Below, in pieces: positions 37,463 to 45,605 of a stretch of 64,000 nt of DNA. The DNA comes from Zhihengliuella sp. ISTPL4. GTDB lineage: Bacteria > Actinomycetota > Actinomycetes > Actinomycetales > Microbacteriaceae. The number at the start of each line of letters is the position of its first letter. Position 1 is the stretch's first letter. The translations under genes and the position numbers were made by a program. The stretch is taken from contig NZ_CP025422.1 in the NCBI RefSeq assembly GCF_002848265.1, positions 124,001 through 188,000 of the forward strand, given 5' to 3'. The notes under the pieces were generated by a model. It did not search any database and was not told where the DNA came from. It saw nothing but the letters and a program-made list of their open reading frames with translations.

Positions 37463-38832
37463 CCACCGACTCGACCACCGCGAAGCGCGGCTTCCACTTC
37501 AAGGACATCACGAAGATGTTCGGGGGCGGCGGCACCTCGAGCCTGCGCCAGTTCGGCATCCTCGGCAGCCTGATCGTCATCATCCTGCTGTTCGAGATCC
37601 TGACCGTGCTGCGGAACCCGGCCGGTGCCACGCTCACCCCCGGGAACCTGATCAACGTCATCAACCAGTACTCGTTCATCCTGATCCTGGCGATCGGCAT
37701 GGTGATGGTCATCATCATGGGACACATCGACCTCTCGGTGGGATCGGTGGCGGCCTTCACGGGCATCATCGTGGCGAAGTCGATGGCCGACTGGGAGCTG
37801 GCCTGGCCGCTCGCGATCCTGCTCGGCCTCGGGGTGGGCGTGCTCGTCGGCGCCTGGCAGGGATTCTGGGTCGCGTACGTGGGAGTACCCGCCTTCATCG
37901 TGACGCTGGCCGGCATGCTCTTCTTCCGCGGCGCCCAGCAGTTCATCGGTGATGCGCAGACGATCCCCGTGCCCAAGGGGTTCCAGTACATCGGCACCGG
38001 CTATCTGCCGGAGATCGCCCTCCCGCTGCCGTTCAACGTGCCCACCATGATCCTGGCGCTGCTGGGCGTGGCCTGGCTGGTCTTCTGGGAGATCCGCACC
38101 CGTCGCGTGCAGCACAAGATGGGTTCCGACAGCGCGCCGGTGTGGGTGAGCGCAGTCAAGGTGACGCTGCTGTCGATCGTCGTGTTGGCCGCCGGCTGGA
38201 TGTTCGCGACCGGCCGCCCCGGCACGAGCTTCCCGGTCCCCGGCCTCATCCTCCTCGCGCTCGTCATCATCTACTCGTTCGTCACGAGCAACACCGTCTT
38301 CGGACGCCACATCTACGCGGTCGGCGGCAACCGCCAGGCCGCGCGGCTGTCCGGTGTGAAGGACCGCTGGGTCGACTTCTTCGTGATGATGAACATGTCC
38401 GTCCTCGCCGCTCTCGCCGGCATGATCTTCGTCGCCCGCTCGCAGGCCTCCGGCCCGAACGACGGCACCGGCTGGGAGCTCGACGCGATCGCCTCGGTGT
38501 TCATCGGCGGCGCGGCCGTGTCCGGCGGCATCGGCACCGTGATCGGTTCGATCATCGGTGGCCTCGTAATGGCGTTCCTCAACAACGGCCTCGCGCTGCT
38601 CGGCCAGGGTGCCGACGTCGTCGCCATGATCAAGGGCCTCGTGCTCCTCTTCGCCGTCGGCATCGACGTGTGGAACAAGCAGCAGGGCCGTCCGTCGATC
38701 ATCGGCTTCCTTACGCGCCGCTTGGGTCGCAAGCAGGATCCGGCCACCGACACGTTCGATCCCACGCAGACGAACTACCCCACCAGCCAGAAGTACGAAG
38801 CCCCCGCCGTCGAGGAGACGCGCGGAAAGTAA
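37459..38832 (+). CDS. mmsB: Multiple-monosaccharide ABC transporter permease (MmsB/GguB type)
   Basis: A 457-residue permease of the BPD_transp_2 (RbsC/XylH/GguB) family with about ten helices. [28 protein letters not shown] and [16 protein letters not shown] are family marks. The long cytosolic N-terminus ([13 protein letters not shown]) and C-terminus are features of the GguB/MmsB type. ATG 37459 in ATGA overlap. A hairpin follows before the binding protein gene. Confidence 0.92.
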
Positions 38833-38867
38833 GGGTCGAGCCGCGCACCGCAGAGGCGGCGCGACCC
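38833..38867 (+). promoter_or_regulatory. Intercistronic hairpin before the sugar-binding protein gene
   Basis: GGGTCG (38833-38838) pairs with CGACCC (38862-38867), with an inner GCCGC/GCGGC stem. Such structures before binding-protein genes usually stabilise or segment the mRNA so that more binding protein is made than membrane subunits. Confidence 0.55.
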
Positions 38868-38893
38868 ACGCACACCACAGAGAAAGAGATCAC

Positions 38894-40012
38894 ATGAAGA
38901 AGATTCTTCTGTCGGCGACAGCGCTTGTCGCCGCAGGCGCTTTCGCCCTCACCGGCTGCTCCGCGGAGCGCGGCGGGGACACCGGTTCCGGCTCGGGCGA
39001 GGAGGCCTCGGGCTTCGCCGCCGACGCCACGATCGGTGTCGCCCTCCCGGACAAGACCAGCGAGAACTGGGTCCTCGCCGGCAAGCTGTTCACCGACGGG
39101 CTGGAGGAGGCCGGCTTCAAGGCCGACGTCCAGTACGCGCCGGCGAGCAACACCGTCGCCGAGCAGCAGAACCAGATCCAGGCCATGGTGTCGAACGGTG
39201 CCAAGGTCATCATCATCGGCGCGAAGGACGGCAAGCAGCTGGCCACGCAGGTGCAGGCGGCCAAGGATGCCGGTGCCTACGTCATCGCGTACGACCGCCT
39301 GATCGAGAACACCGAGGCCGTCGACTACTACGTCGCGTTCGACAACTTCAAGGTCGGCCAGCTCCAGGGCCAGGCCCTCCTCGACGGACTCGCCGAGCGC
39401 GCGGGTCACGAGGCGCCGTACAACATCGAGCTCTTCTCGGGATCGCCGGACGACGCCAACTCCGCGGTCTTCTTCGACGGGGCGATGGACGTGTTGCAGC
39501 CGAAGATCGACGACGGCACGCTGAACGTGGTGTCGGGTCAGACCGAGATCGCCCAGACAGCGACCGAGGGCTGGCTGGCGGAGAACGCCCAGAACCGCAT
39601 GGACACGCTGCTCACGGGCTCCTACAGCGGCGACACCGTCCTGGACGGCGTGCTCTCGCCCAACGACACTCTCGCTCGCGCCATCATCACCTCGGTGCAG
39701 CAGGCCGGCAAGCCGGTTCCGGTCGTCACGGGTCAGGACTCCGAGGTGGAGTCGGTCAAGTCGATCATGGAGGGCGTCCAGTACTCCACGATCAACAAGG
39801 ACACGACGCTCCTCGTCGAGCAGTCGATCAAGATGGTCGGCCAGCTCCAGAAGGGCGAAGAGGTGGACGTGAACGACACCGAGCAGTACGACAACGGCGA
39901 GAAGATCGTTCCCTCGTACCTGCTCGACCCGATCATCGTGACCAAGGAGAACGCGGCCGAGGCGTACGCCAACGTTCCGAGCCTCCTGGAGATCGTGAAG
40001 TCGTACGAGTAA
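38894..40012 (+). CDS. chvE: Sugar-binding lipoprotein (ChvE-like)
   Basis: A 372-residue periplasmic-binding-protein type 1 lipoprotein; lipobox LTGC22. IGVALPDKTSENWVLAGKLF, IIIGAKDGKQLATQVQAAKDAGAYVIAYDRL and LDGVLSPNDTLARAIIT match ChvE and relatives, which bind several aldoses (glucose, galactose, arabinose, xylose). It delivers the sugar to MmsAB. ATG 38894 after GAAAGAGATC. Followed by a very strong terminator, so it ends the operon. Confidence 0.92.
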   Translation: MKKILLSATALVAAGAFALTGCSAERGGDTGSGSGEEASGFAADATIGVALPDKTSENWVLAGKLFTDGLEEAGFKADVQYAPASNTVAEQQNQIQAMVSNGAKVIIIGAKDGKQLATQVQAAKDAGAYVIAYDRLIENTEAVDYYVAFDNFKVGQLQGQALLDGLAERAGHEAPYNIELFSGSPDDANSAVFFDGAMDVLQPKIDDGTLNVVSGQTEIAQTATEGWLAENAQNRMDTLLTGSYSGDTVLDGVLSPNDTLARAIITSVQQAGKPVPVVTGQDSEVESVKSIMEGVQYSTINKDTTLLVEQSIKMVGQLQKGEEVDVNDTEQYDNGEKIVPSYLLDPIIVTKENAAEAYANVPSLLEIVKSYE

Positions 40013-40053
40013 GAAGAAGCGAGATCGTCCGGTTCGCGGAGAACATCGGACAC

Positions 40054-40091
40054 GACGAGCCGTCCGGACCCTCGGGTCCGGGCGGCTCGTC
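40054..40091. terminator. Strong bidirectional terminator
   Basis: An 18-bp stem with one mismatch: GACGAGCCGTCCGGACCC (40054-40071) against GGGTCCGGGCGGCTCGTC (40074-40091), two-base loop region. It lies between the sugar operon and the converging exporter gene. Confidence 0.85.
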
Positions 40092-40119
40092 GCCGTCGTC
40101 AGGCCTCAGCCTCGTGGCG

Positions 40120-41301
40120 TCAGTGATCGGGGCGCCTGCGTCGCGTGATCACGCCGAGGACGAGGGACATCGTGGTCAGGGCGGCGGCGACCGCGACGGG
40201 GGAGAGTGGACCGGCGCCACCCGCAAGCGTCCAGCCTCCCCACGCCGGGCCGATCACGGCGCCGAGGTTGAGGGCTGCGGTCGCGTAGGACCCTCCCATG
40301 GTCGGGGCGCCGGAGGCGGAGTACAGCACCCGGGCGATCAGGGTGCTTCCGACGCCGAACGAGACCAGGCCCTGCACGAAGACGAGGATCAGCAGTGCGA
40401 TCGGCTGCGACGCGACCGCCGCCAGGACGATCCAGCCGCCCAGGAGCAGCGGTCCACCGACCCCGAGTAGCAGACCGGCGTGTCGATCGGCGAATCGACC
40501 GGCGATGGTCACGCCGAGGAACGAGCCGAGCCCGAACAGGACCAGCGCGACGGGGACCGCGGCGTCGGGCAGGCCGGCGACGTCGGTGACCACCGGCGCG
40601 AGGAACGTGAAGGCCGCGAAGGTCCCCCCGTTCACCAGGGCCGCCAGGGTCATCGCGAGGGCGAGGCGCGGTGTCACCAGGAGCGCGAGCTCCGTGCGCA
40701 GGGTCGGTTCCTTCCGGGAGAGTGATGCCGGCGTCCGGTCGGGCTCCGAGCCCGCGATCGCCTTCGGCACGCCGCGGAGGATTCCGACGAGCGCCGGGAG
40801 ACAGAGGAGCGCGACAGCGGCGAAGGTCGCCCGCCAGCTCAGCGCGGCGCCGAGCACGGCACCCGCAGGGACGCCGACGATGGTGGCGACGGTCGTCCCG
40901 GAGAGCAGCACCGCGAGCGCTCGTCCGGTGCGCTCGCGGGGGACGAGGAGGGTCGCCGTGCGCAGGGCGACGGCGAGGAAGCCCGCGTTCGCGAGCGCGC
41001 TGAGGACGCGCGTGACGAGCAGAAGCTCGAACACGGACGTCACCGCGCCGACGGCATGGCACGCGGCGAAGAGCGCGAGGCAGGCGACGAGCGTGCGGCG
41101 CGGGGGCCAGCCGCGCGCGAACGCGGCCATGGCGGGCGCGCCCACGACCATGCCGACGGCGAAGGCGGAGGTGAGGAGGCCGGCCGTGCCGACCGGAACG
41201 TCGAGCTCGTGCGAGATCGCGGGGAGGAGTCCCGCCAGCATGAACTCCGAGGTACCCATGACGAAAACCGCCAGGGCAAGGGCATAGAGGGGGAATGGCA
41301 T
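40120..41301 (-). CDS. cmx: Cmx/CmrA-type chloramphenicol efflux MFS transporter
   Basis: A 393-residue twelve-helix exporter of the DHA1 family. MPFPLYALALAVFVMGTSEF, AGLLTSAFAVGMVVGAPAM, NGGTFAAFTFLAPVVT and STLIARVLYSASGAPTMGGS are shared with Cmx of corynebacteria and CmrA of Rhodococcus, proton-driven chloramphenicol exporters; similarity is high along the whole length. ATG 41301 after CGGAG. No stop-terminated leader peptide of the translation-attenuation kind could be found in the 98 bases upstream. No mobile-element sequence adjoins, so it looks like a resident gene. Confidence 0.85.
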   Translation of the reverse strand: MPFPLYALALAVFVMGTSEFMLAGLLPAISHELDVPVGTAGLLTSAFAVGMVVGAPAMAAFARGWPPRRTLVACLALFAACHAVGAVTSVFELLLVTRVLSALANAGFLAVALRTATLLVPRERTGRALAVLLSGTTVATIVGVPAGAVLGAALSWRATFAAVALLCLPALVGILRGVPKAIAGSEPDRTPASLSRKEPTLRTELALLVTPRLALAMTLAALVNGGTFAAFTFLAPVVTDVAGLPDAAVPVALVLFGLGSFLGVTIAGRFADRHAGLLLGVGGPLLLGGWIVLAAVASQPIALLILVFVQGLVSFGVGSTLIARVLYSASGAPTMGGSYATAALNLGAVIGPAWGGWTLAGGAGPLSPVAVAAALTTMSLVLGVITRRRRPDH

Positions 41302-41372
41302 CGAGTGCTCCGAGGTGAGAGGGAAGGGGTGTGCTTCTCGTCACCACGGTCAGCGCCCGGGTCACCGGCGCG

Positions 41373-41393
41373 CGTCCGCCGAAAGGGCGGACG
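41373..41393 (-). terminator. Terminator of the HNH nuclease gene
   Basis: CGTCCGCC and GGCGGACG form an 8-bp perfect stem with a 5-base loop, 7 bases behind the nuclease stop codon at 41400. Confidence 0.75.
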
Positions 41394-41399
41394 AAGGGA

Positions 41400-42806
41400 T
41401 CAGCGGTTCGCGGGGCTGACGGTGTGACCGGCAGCCCCCGACCTGTCTGATTCGGGGCTCGACATGCCCTCCACTCTAGGGCTGTCGGCAGCAGACCACG
41501 GAGGTTCCTCGGCGAAGGTGACGGTGTGCGGAGGCGGCGGTCGGTCGATGTAGGTCCGGCCGGTGGGGCTCGTCCACTCCAGAACACCGCCCGGACGCTG
41601 CTCGACGTGCCACGGGGAGTGGTGCTTGAGCATGTGATGTCGACGGCAGAAGGTCGCGAGGTTGTCGTGCACGGTCTCTCCGCCGAGCGCCGCGTCGTGA
41701 TTGTGGTCCAGGTCGCACTTCCGCGGTGCGAGGCCGCAGCCGGGGAAGCGGCAGCGTTGATCGCGGACCCGCAGATGCCGGCGGAGGTCTTCGCTCGGGC
41801 GATACCGGTCGACGGCCAGCAGTGCGCCGCTGATCGGGTGGGTGAGCACCCGGTCCCAGCCGCTCGCCGCGCCGGCCAGTCGGCGAGCCGTGGCCGGATC
41901 GATCGGAACGACCCCGTCGAGCTCCGCGGGGAGGATCGGAGTGCCGCCCGCCGCCCCGTTCCGCTCGCCGTGCATCAGCGTCAGCACCGGCACGGTGACC
42001 TCGATCCGCGCGCGAAGCTCGGAGAGCAGTCCCTCTTCCGAGTCATGCCCCGCGGGAGCCCCGGTGAGCACGAGATCGGCGAGCAGATCCGCGCGCAACT
42101 GATCCACTGTCCTGTCGTCGCGGACACTCTCCTCCGTCTCTCGGTGCCCTGCCCGCGCGTTCTCCTCCCGCACGGCATGCGCCATCTGGGAGAGCCGGTC
42201 GTACATCCCGTGCACAAGGGCCGCCGGGCCGCGCGCGCCGAGTTCGGCCATGCCGTCTTCGAGATCGGTCACCCAGACGCGGCGCAGTTCCCTGGCATCG
42301 CGGTGTCGCTCGACGAGCGTCTGCTCCTGGAACCGGTCGGCCAGTCGGCGCACGAGTCGGCGTATCCGGTTCGGAGACTCCGCAGCGGCCACCTCGATCG
42401 CCTCCGTCGCGAAACGCGACCGGTCGTCCGGGTCATTGAGATGAGCGCCCGCCTCCACGATCAGCCGCGCGCGCGCGGCGCTGATCCGCCCGGCGCCCTG
42501 GGCTTCCCAGACGGCGGGGAACCGCTCGACCAGCCAGGAGGCGTCGGACATCCGCCGCTCGATCGTGCGGTCGCTGACGCGCTGTGCGGCCCCGATCTCC
42601 GCGGCGACCGTGCGGATCGCCATGTCGCCGCCGTCCGGATGCCGGGCCTGGCGGGCAATCTCCACCGCAAGGCGCCCCGCCATCGCGAGAAGCCCATCGC
42701 GAGCCGCCTGCATGCTGCTCAATGTCTTCTCCGCCGCTTCCAGCCCCTCCACCAGATCGGCGAGCATCGCCATCTGGGAGTCGGTTGCGTCGAGCAGTGC
42801 GGGCAT
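41400..42806 (-). CDS. DUF222 and HNH endonuclease domain protein (13E12-like)
   Basis: A 468-residue protein: DUF222 in the N-terminal two thirds (VSDRTIERRMSDASWLVERFPAV, AGRISAARARLIVEAGAHL) and a C-terminal HNH domain with zinc-type cysteines and catalytic histidines (CRFPGCGLAPRKCDLDHNHD, CRRHHMLKHH). This is the multi-copy actinobacterial 13E12 family. The HNH should cut DNA; the cellular role is unknown. An SOS-like box (42836-42851) lies 30 bases before ATG 42806, agreeing with reports that some mycobacterial 13E12 genes are under LexA control. Confidence 0.88.
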   Translation of the reverse strand: MPALLDATDSQMAMLADLVEGLEAAEKTLSSMQAARDGLLAMAGRLAVEIARQARHPDGGDMAIRTVAAEIGAAQRVSDRTIERRMSDASWLVERFPAVWEAQGAGRISAARARLIVEAGAHLNDPDDRSRFATEAIEVAAAESPNRIRRLVRRLADRFQEQTLVERHRDARELRRVWVTDLEDGMAELGARGPAALVHGMYDRLSQMAHAVREENARAGHRETEESVRDDRTVDQLRADLLADLVLTGAPAGHDSEEGLLSELRARIEVTVPVLTLMHGERNGAAGGTPILPAELDGVVPIDPATARRLAGAASGWDRVLTHPISGALLAVDRYRPSEDLRRHLRVRDQRCRFPGCGLAPRKCDLDHNHDAALGGETVHDNLATFCRRHHMLKHHSPWHVEQRPGGVLEWTSPTGRTYIDRPPPPHTVTFAEEPPWSAADSPRVEGMSSPESDRSGAAGHTVSPANR

Positions 42807-42835
42807 GACGTCAGTCCATCACCGACCACCGACAT

Positions 42836-42851
42836 TCGAACGAAGATTCGA
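42836..42851 (-). promoter_or_regulatory. LexA-like SOS box
   Basis: TCGAAC-N4-ATTCGA matches the actinobacterial LexA consensus TCGAAC-N4-GTTCGA at 11 of 12 defined positions. It lies between the HNH gene (start 42806) and the divergent hydrolase gene (start 42897). Confidence 0.65.
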
Positions 42852-42896
42852 AGGAATCTGGCCGAAAGTCGGATCACGAAACGATAACGACCGTGG

Positions 42897-43673
42897 TTGA
42901 CTGACTCCGTGCTCCTGAACGTCATCGAAGCCGGGGAGGGCGACCGCATCGCCGTGCTGTTGCACGGCATGATGGGGTCCGCCGAGAGCTGGCACCGTGT
43001 GGTCCCGCTGCTCGTGGAGCGGGGCTTCCGCGTCCTGGCGCTCGATCTGCCGGGTCACGGCCTCTCGCCGCGCGACCCGGAGCTCACGATCGAGACGGCG
43101 GCCGATGCCGTCGTCGAGACTCTGGCGCAGATGGCGGCCCGCTGCGATTCCGGGCGCACCCCGGGCGAGGGGGCCGCCTCCCCGCTCGCCGTCGCCGTGG
43201 GGCACTCCTTCGGCGCCACGGTGCTCGCCGCCGCCGCGCCCCGCCTCGAACCCGGCCTCGCGGTCTACGTCGACGCGCCACTCGCCCTGCAGGGCGGTCA
43301 GGACCGCGCGGCTCTCGTGTCGCAGTACGAGCATGACCGCCGCGAGCGGATGTCGCCGGCCGAACTCCGCCGCCTCCGCCCGTTCTACTCCGTCGACGAC
43401 GCCACGGTCGAGGCGCGGGCGGCCGAGCGGTTCGACCCGCCGACGGCAGCCTCGGTCTCCTGCGGAGCCGACGGCCACTGGACCGCCGCTCCCGGCTCCA
43501 TCGTCGTCCGCGCGGAGCCCAGCGCCTGGGTCACCGACGAAGACGCGCGGCGGTTCGAGCACGGCGGTGTGACGGTGCGCAGCATCCCCGGCGCCGCCCA
43601 CACCGTCTGGTACAGCCACTTCGAGGTCTTCACCGCCGCGCTGCCGGAGCTCTTCGCCCCGTCCCTCGTCTGA
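42897..43673 (+). CDS. Alpha/beta hydrolase
   Basis: A 258-residue alpha/beta hydrolase: oxyanion region VLLHGMMGSAESWHRV, strand 5 LALDLPGHGLSP, nucleophile elbow GHSFGATVL (Ser), a late Asp/Glu and His in IPGAAHTVW. Substrate is unknown; esterase or C-C hydrolase activity are both possible. The start is uncertain: TTG 42897 gives the typical MTDSVLLNV N-terminus and lies 6 bases behind a TAACGA box; GTG 42909 is the alternative. Its promoter region contains the SOS-like box shared with the divergent nuclease gene. Confidence 0.8.
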   Translation: MTDSVLLNVIEAGEGDRIAVLLHGMMGSAESWHRVVPLLVERGFRVLALDLPGHGLSPRDPELTIETAADAVVETLAQMAARCDSGRTPGEGAASPLAVAVGHSFGATVLAAAAPRLEPGLAVYVDAPLALQGGQDRAALVSQYEHDRRERMSPAELRRLRPFYSVDDATVEARAAERFDPPTAASVSCGADGHWTAAPGSIVVRAEPSAWVTDEDARRFEHGGVTVRSIPGAAHTVWYSHFEVFTAALPELFAPSLV

Positions 43674-43715
43674 CCGGGCGACCGTCCGGCGAGGCGCGAC
43701 TACCCTGGAGAGGAC

Positions 43716-45566
43716 ATGGCACATCTTCTCGGGGCCGAAGCCCTGCACCTCGAATACCCGACCCGCGTCGTCTTCGACGCCGTGACCCTCGGCATCGAGG
43801 AGGGCGACCGCATCGGCATCGTCGGCCGGAACGGCGACGGCAAGTCGAGCCTTCTCGGCATGCTCGCCGGCACCAAGGAGCCGGATTCCGGCCGCGTGAC
43901 CGTGCGCGGCGGCACCCGTATCGGCGTGCTCGACCAGGCCGACACGCTCCCCGACGACATCACGATCGGCGCCGCCGTGGTGGGCGACATGGCCGAGCAC
44001 GAGTGGGCCGGCGACGCCCGGGTGCGCGACGTGATCGAGGGGCTGCTGACCGATCTGCCGTGGGACGCGCAGCTCGGCTCCCTCTCCGGAGGACAGCGCC
44101 GCCGCGTGTCCCTCGCGAAGCTGCTCACGGGCGACTGGGACGTCATCGCGCTCGACGAGCCGACCAACCACCTCGACGTCGAGGCGATCACCTGGCTCGC
44201 CGGGCACCTCAAGAAGCGCTGGCCGGCGAATGCCGGCGCTCTCCTCGTCGTGACCCACGATCGGTGGTTCCTCGACGAGATCTGCACCGAGACGTGGGAG
44301 GTGCACGATCGCATCGTCGAGCCCTTCGAGGGCGGCTATGCGGCCTACATCCTGCAGCGGGTGGAGCGCGACCGGATGGCGGCGGCGACCGAGGCGAAGC
44401 GGCAGAACCTCGCCCGCAAGGAGCTCGCCTGGCTGCGCCGCGGTGCTCCCGCGAGGACCAGCAAGCCGAAGTTCCGTATCGACGCGGCCAACGAGCTCAT
44501 CGCCGACGTGCCCGAGATCCGGGACAAGGTCTCGCTGCAGTCGCTCGCCGTCTCGCGGCTGGGCAAGGACGTCGTCGATCTGCTCGATGTGGGGGTGACG
44601 TACCCTTCGACGGGCTCAGGGACCCAGGCGGGCTCAGGGACCCAGGCGGGCGGGAAGACCGTGCTCAAGGACGTCGAGTGGCGGATCGCCCCGGGCGAGC
44701 GCACGGGCATCCTCGGCGTGAACGGTGCCGGGAAGTCCACCCTCCTGGGGCTCATCTCCGGCACGGTCGAGCCCACAGAGGGCCGGATCAAGCGGGGGAA
44801 GACCGTGCAGGTGCGCACGCTCACGCAGCGCCTCGACGAACTCCTCCCGCACTGGAACGACCCTGTGCGCGTGGTCATCTCGGGTCTGCGCACCTCGTAC
44901 ACGCTCGGCGCAGGATCGAAGGCGCAGGATCTCACGCCCGGGCAGCTCCTGGAGCGGCTCGGCTTCTCGTCCGCCCAGCTCTCGACGCCGGTGAAGGATC
45001 TCTCCGGTGGCCAGCAGCGCCGGCTGCAGCTGCTGCTCGTGCTGCTCGACCAGCCGAACGTGCTCATCCTCGACGAGCCCACCAACGATATGGACACCGA
45101 CATGCTCGCCGCCATCGAGGATCTCCTCGACTCCTGGTCGGGCACGCTCCTCGTCGTGAGCCACGACCGGTACTTCCTGGAGCGGGTGACGGATCAGCAG
45201 TATGCGATCCTCCCCGGTCCGGACGGCGCGGGACGTCTGCGGCATCTCCCCGGCGGCGTGGACGAGTACCTGCGCCTGCGGCAGCGCGTCGAGAGCGCTC
45301 CGGCGACCCCGGCGGCGGCCTCTGCCTCGGCAGCGAGCGGGCTCGACGGCGCCGCTCTCCGTGCCGCCCAGAAGGAGGCGGCCGCCCTGGAGCGCCGCAT
45401 CCAGAAGCTCACGCAGCAGGTCGATGCGGCCAAGCACGCCCTCGCCGACCACGACCAGTCCGACTACGCGGGCCTGGGCGAGCGGATGAAGGCGATCACG
45501 GCGCAGGAGGCCGAGATCGAGGAGCTGGAGCTGCGTTGGTTCGAACTCACGGAGCAGATCGGCTGA
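43716..45566 (+). CDS. ABC-F family ATPase (Uup/EttA-like)
   Basis: A 616-residue soluble protein with two ATPase domains and no membrane part. Domain 1: GRNGDGKSS, LSGGQRRRVSLAKLL, IALDEPTNHLD; domain 2: [33 protein letters not shown]; then a C-terminal coiled coil (about 545-616) of the Uup type. ABC-F proteins act on ribosomes (translation or antibiotic protection). At residues 296-311, before domain 2, a repeat-encoded insertion YPSTGSGTQAGSGTQAGG is present, with the unit GSGTQA tandemly doubled. ATG 43716, TACCCT box 9 bases upstream. Confidence 0.93.
   Translation: MAHLLGAEALHLEYPTRVVFDAVTLGIEEGDRIGIVGRNGDGKSSLLGMLAGTKEPDSGRVTVRGGTRIGVLDQADTLPDDITIGAAVVGDMAEHEWAGDARVRDVIEGLLTDLPWDAQLGSLSGGQRRRVSLAKLLTGDWDVIALDEPTNHLDVEAITWLAGHLKKRWPANAGALLVVTHDRWFLDEICTETWEVHDRIVEPFEGGYAAYILQRVERDRMAAATEAKRQNLARKELAWLRRGAPARTSKPKFRIDAANELIADVPEIRDKVSLQSLAVSRLGKDVVDLLDVGVTYPSTGSGTQAGSGTQAGGKTVLKDVEWRIAPGERTGILGVNGAGKSTLLGLISGTVEPTEGRIKRGKTVQVRTLTQRLDELLPHWNDPVRVVISGLRTSYTLGAGSKAQDLTPGQLLERLGFSSAQLSTPVKDLSGGQQRRLQLLLVLLDQPNVLILDEPTNDMDTDMLAAIEDLLDSWSGTLLVVSHDRYFLERVTDQQYAILPGPDGAGRLRHLPGGVDEYLRLRQRVESAPATPAAASASAASGLDGAALRAAQKEAAALERRIQKLTQQVDAAKHALADHDQSDYAGLGERMKAITAQEAEIEELELRWFELTEQIG
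44603..44648 (+). repeat. Intragenic repeat, copy in the ABC-F gene, with 18-bp tandem unit
   Basis: CCCTTCGACGGGCTCAGGGA plus CCCA matches the element in tatD and hrpA. The unit GGCTCAGGGACCCAGGCG then repeats perfectly (44613-44630 and 44631-44648), doubling the peptide GSGTQA. Confidence 0.95.
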
Positions 45567-45581
45567 CGGAGGAATATCCTT

Positions 45582-45600
45582 CTCCCACGACTGTTGGGAG
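45582..45600 (+). promoter_or_regulatory. Hairpin containing the ribosome site of the antiporter gene
   Basis: CTCCCA (45582-45587) can pair with TGGGAG (45595-45600), which includes the GGGAG ribosome site 5 bases before ATG 45606. A TATCCT -10 box at 45575-45580 would start transcription near 45587 and so leave out the left arm; only read-through mRNA from the ABC-F gene would form the hairpin. Confidence 0.45.
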
Positions 45601-45605
45601 TAGCG

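Noticed and set aside
41302..41372. Leader peptide for chloramphenicol-dependent attenuation of cmx
   Set aside because: The only start-containing frame runs through into the cmx gene without a stop; no stall peptide with paired hairpins is visible.
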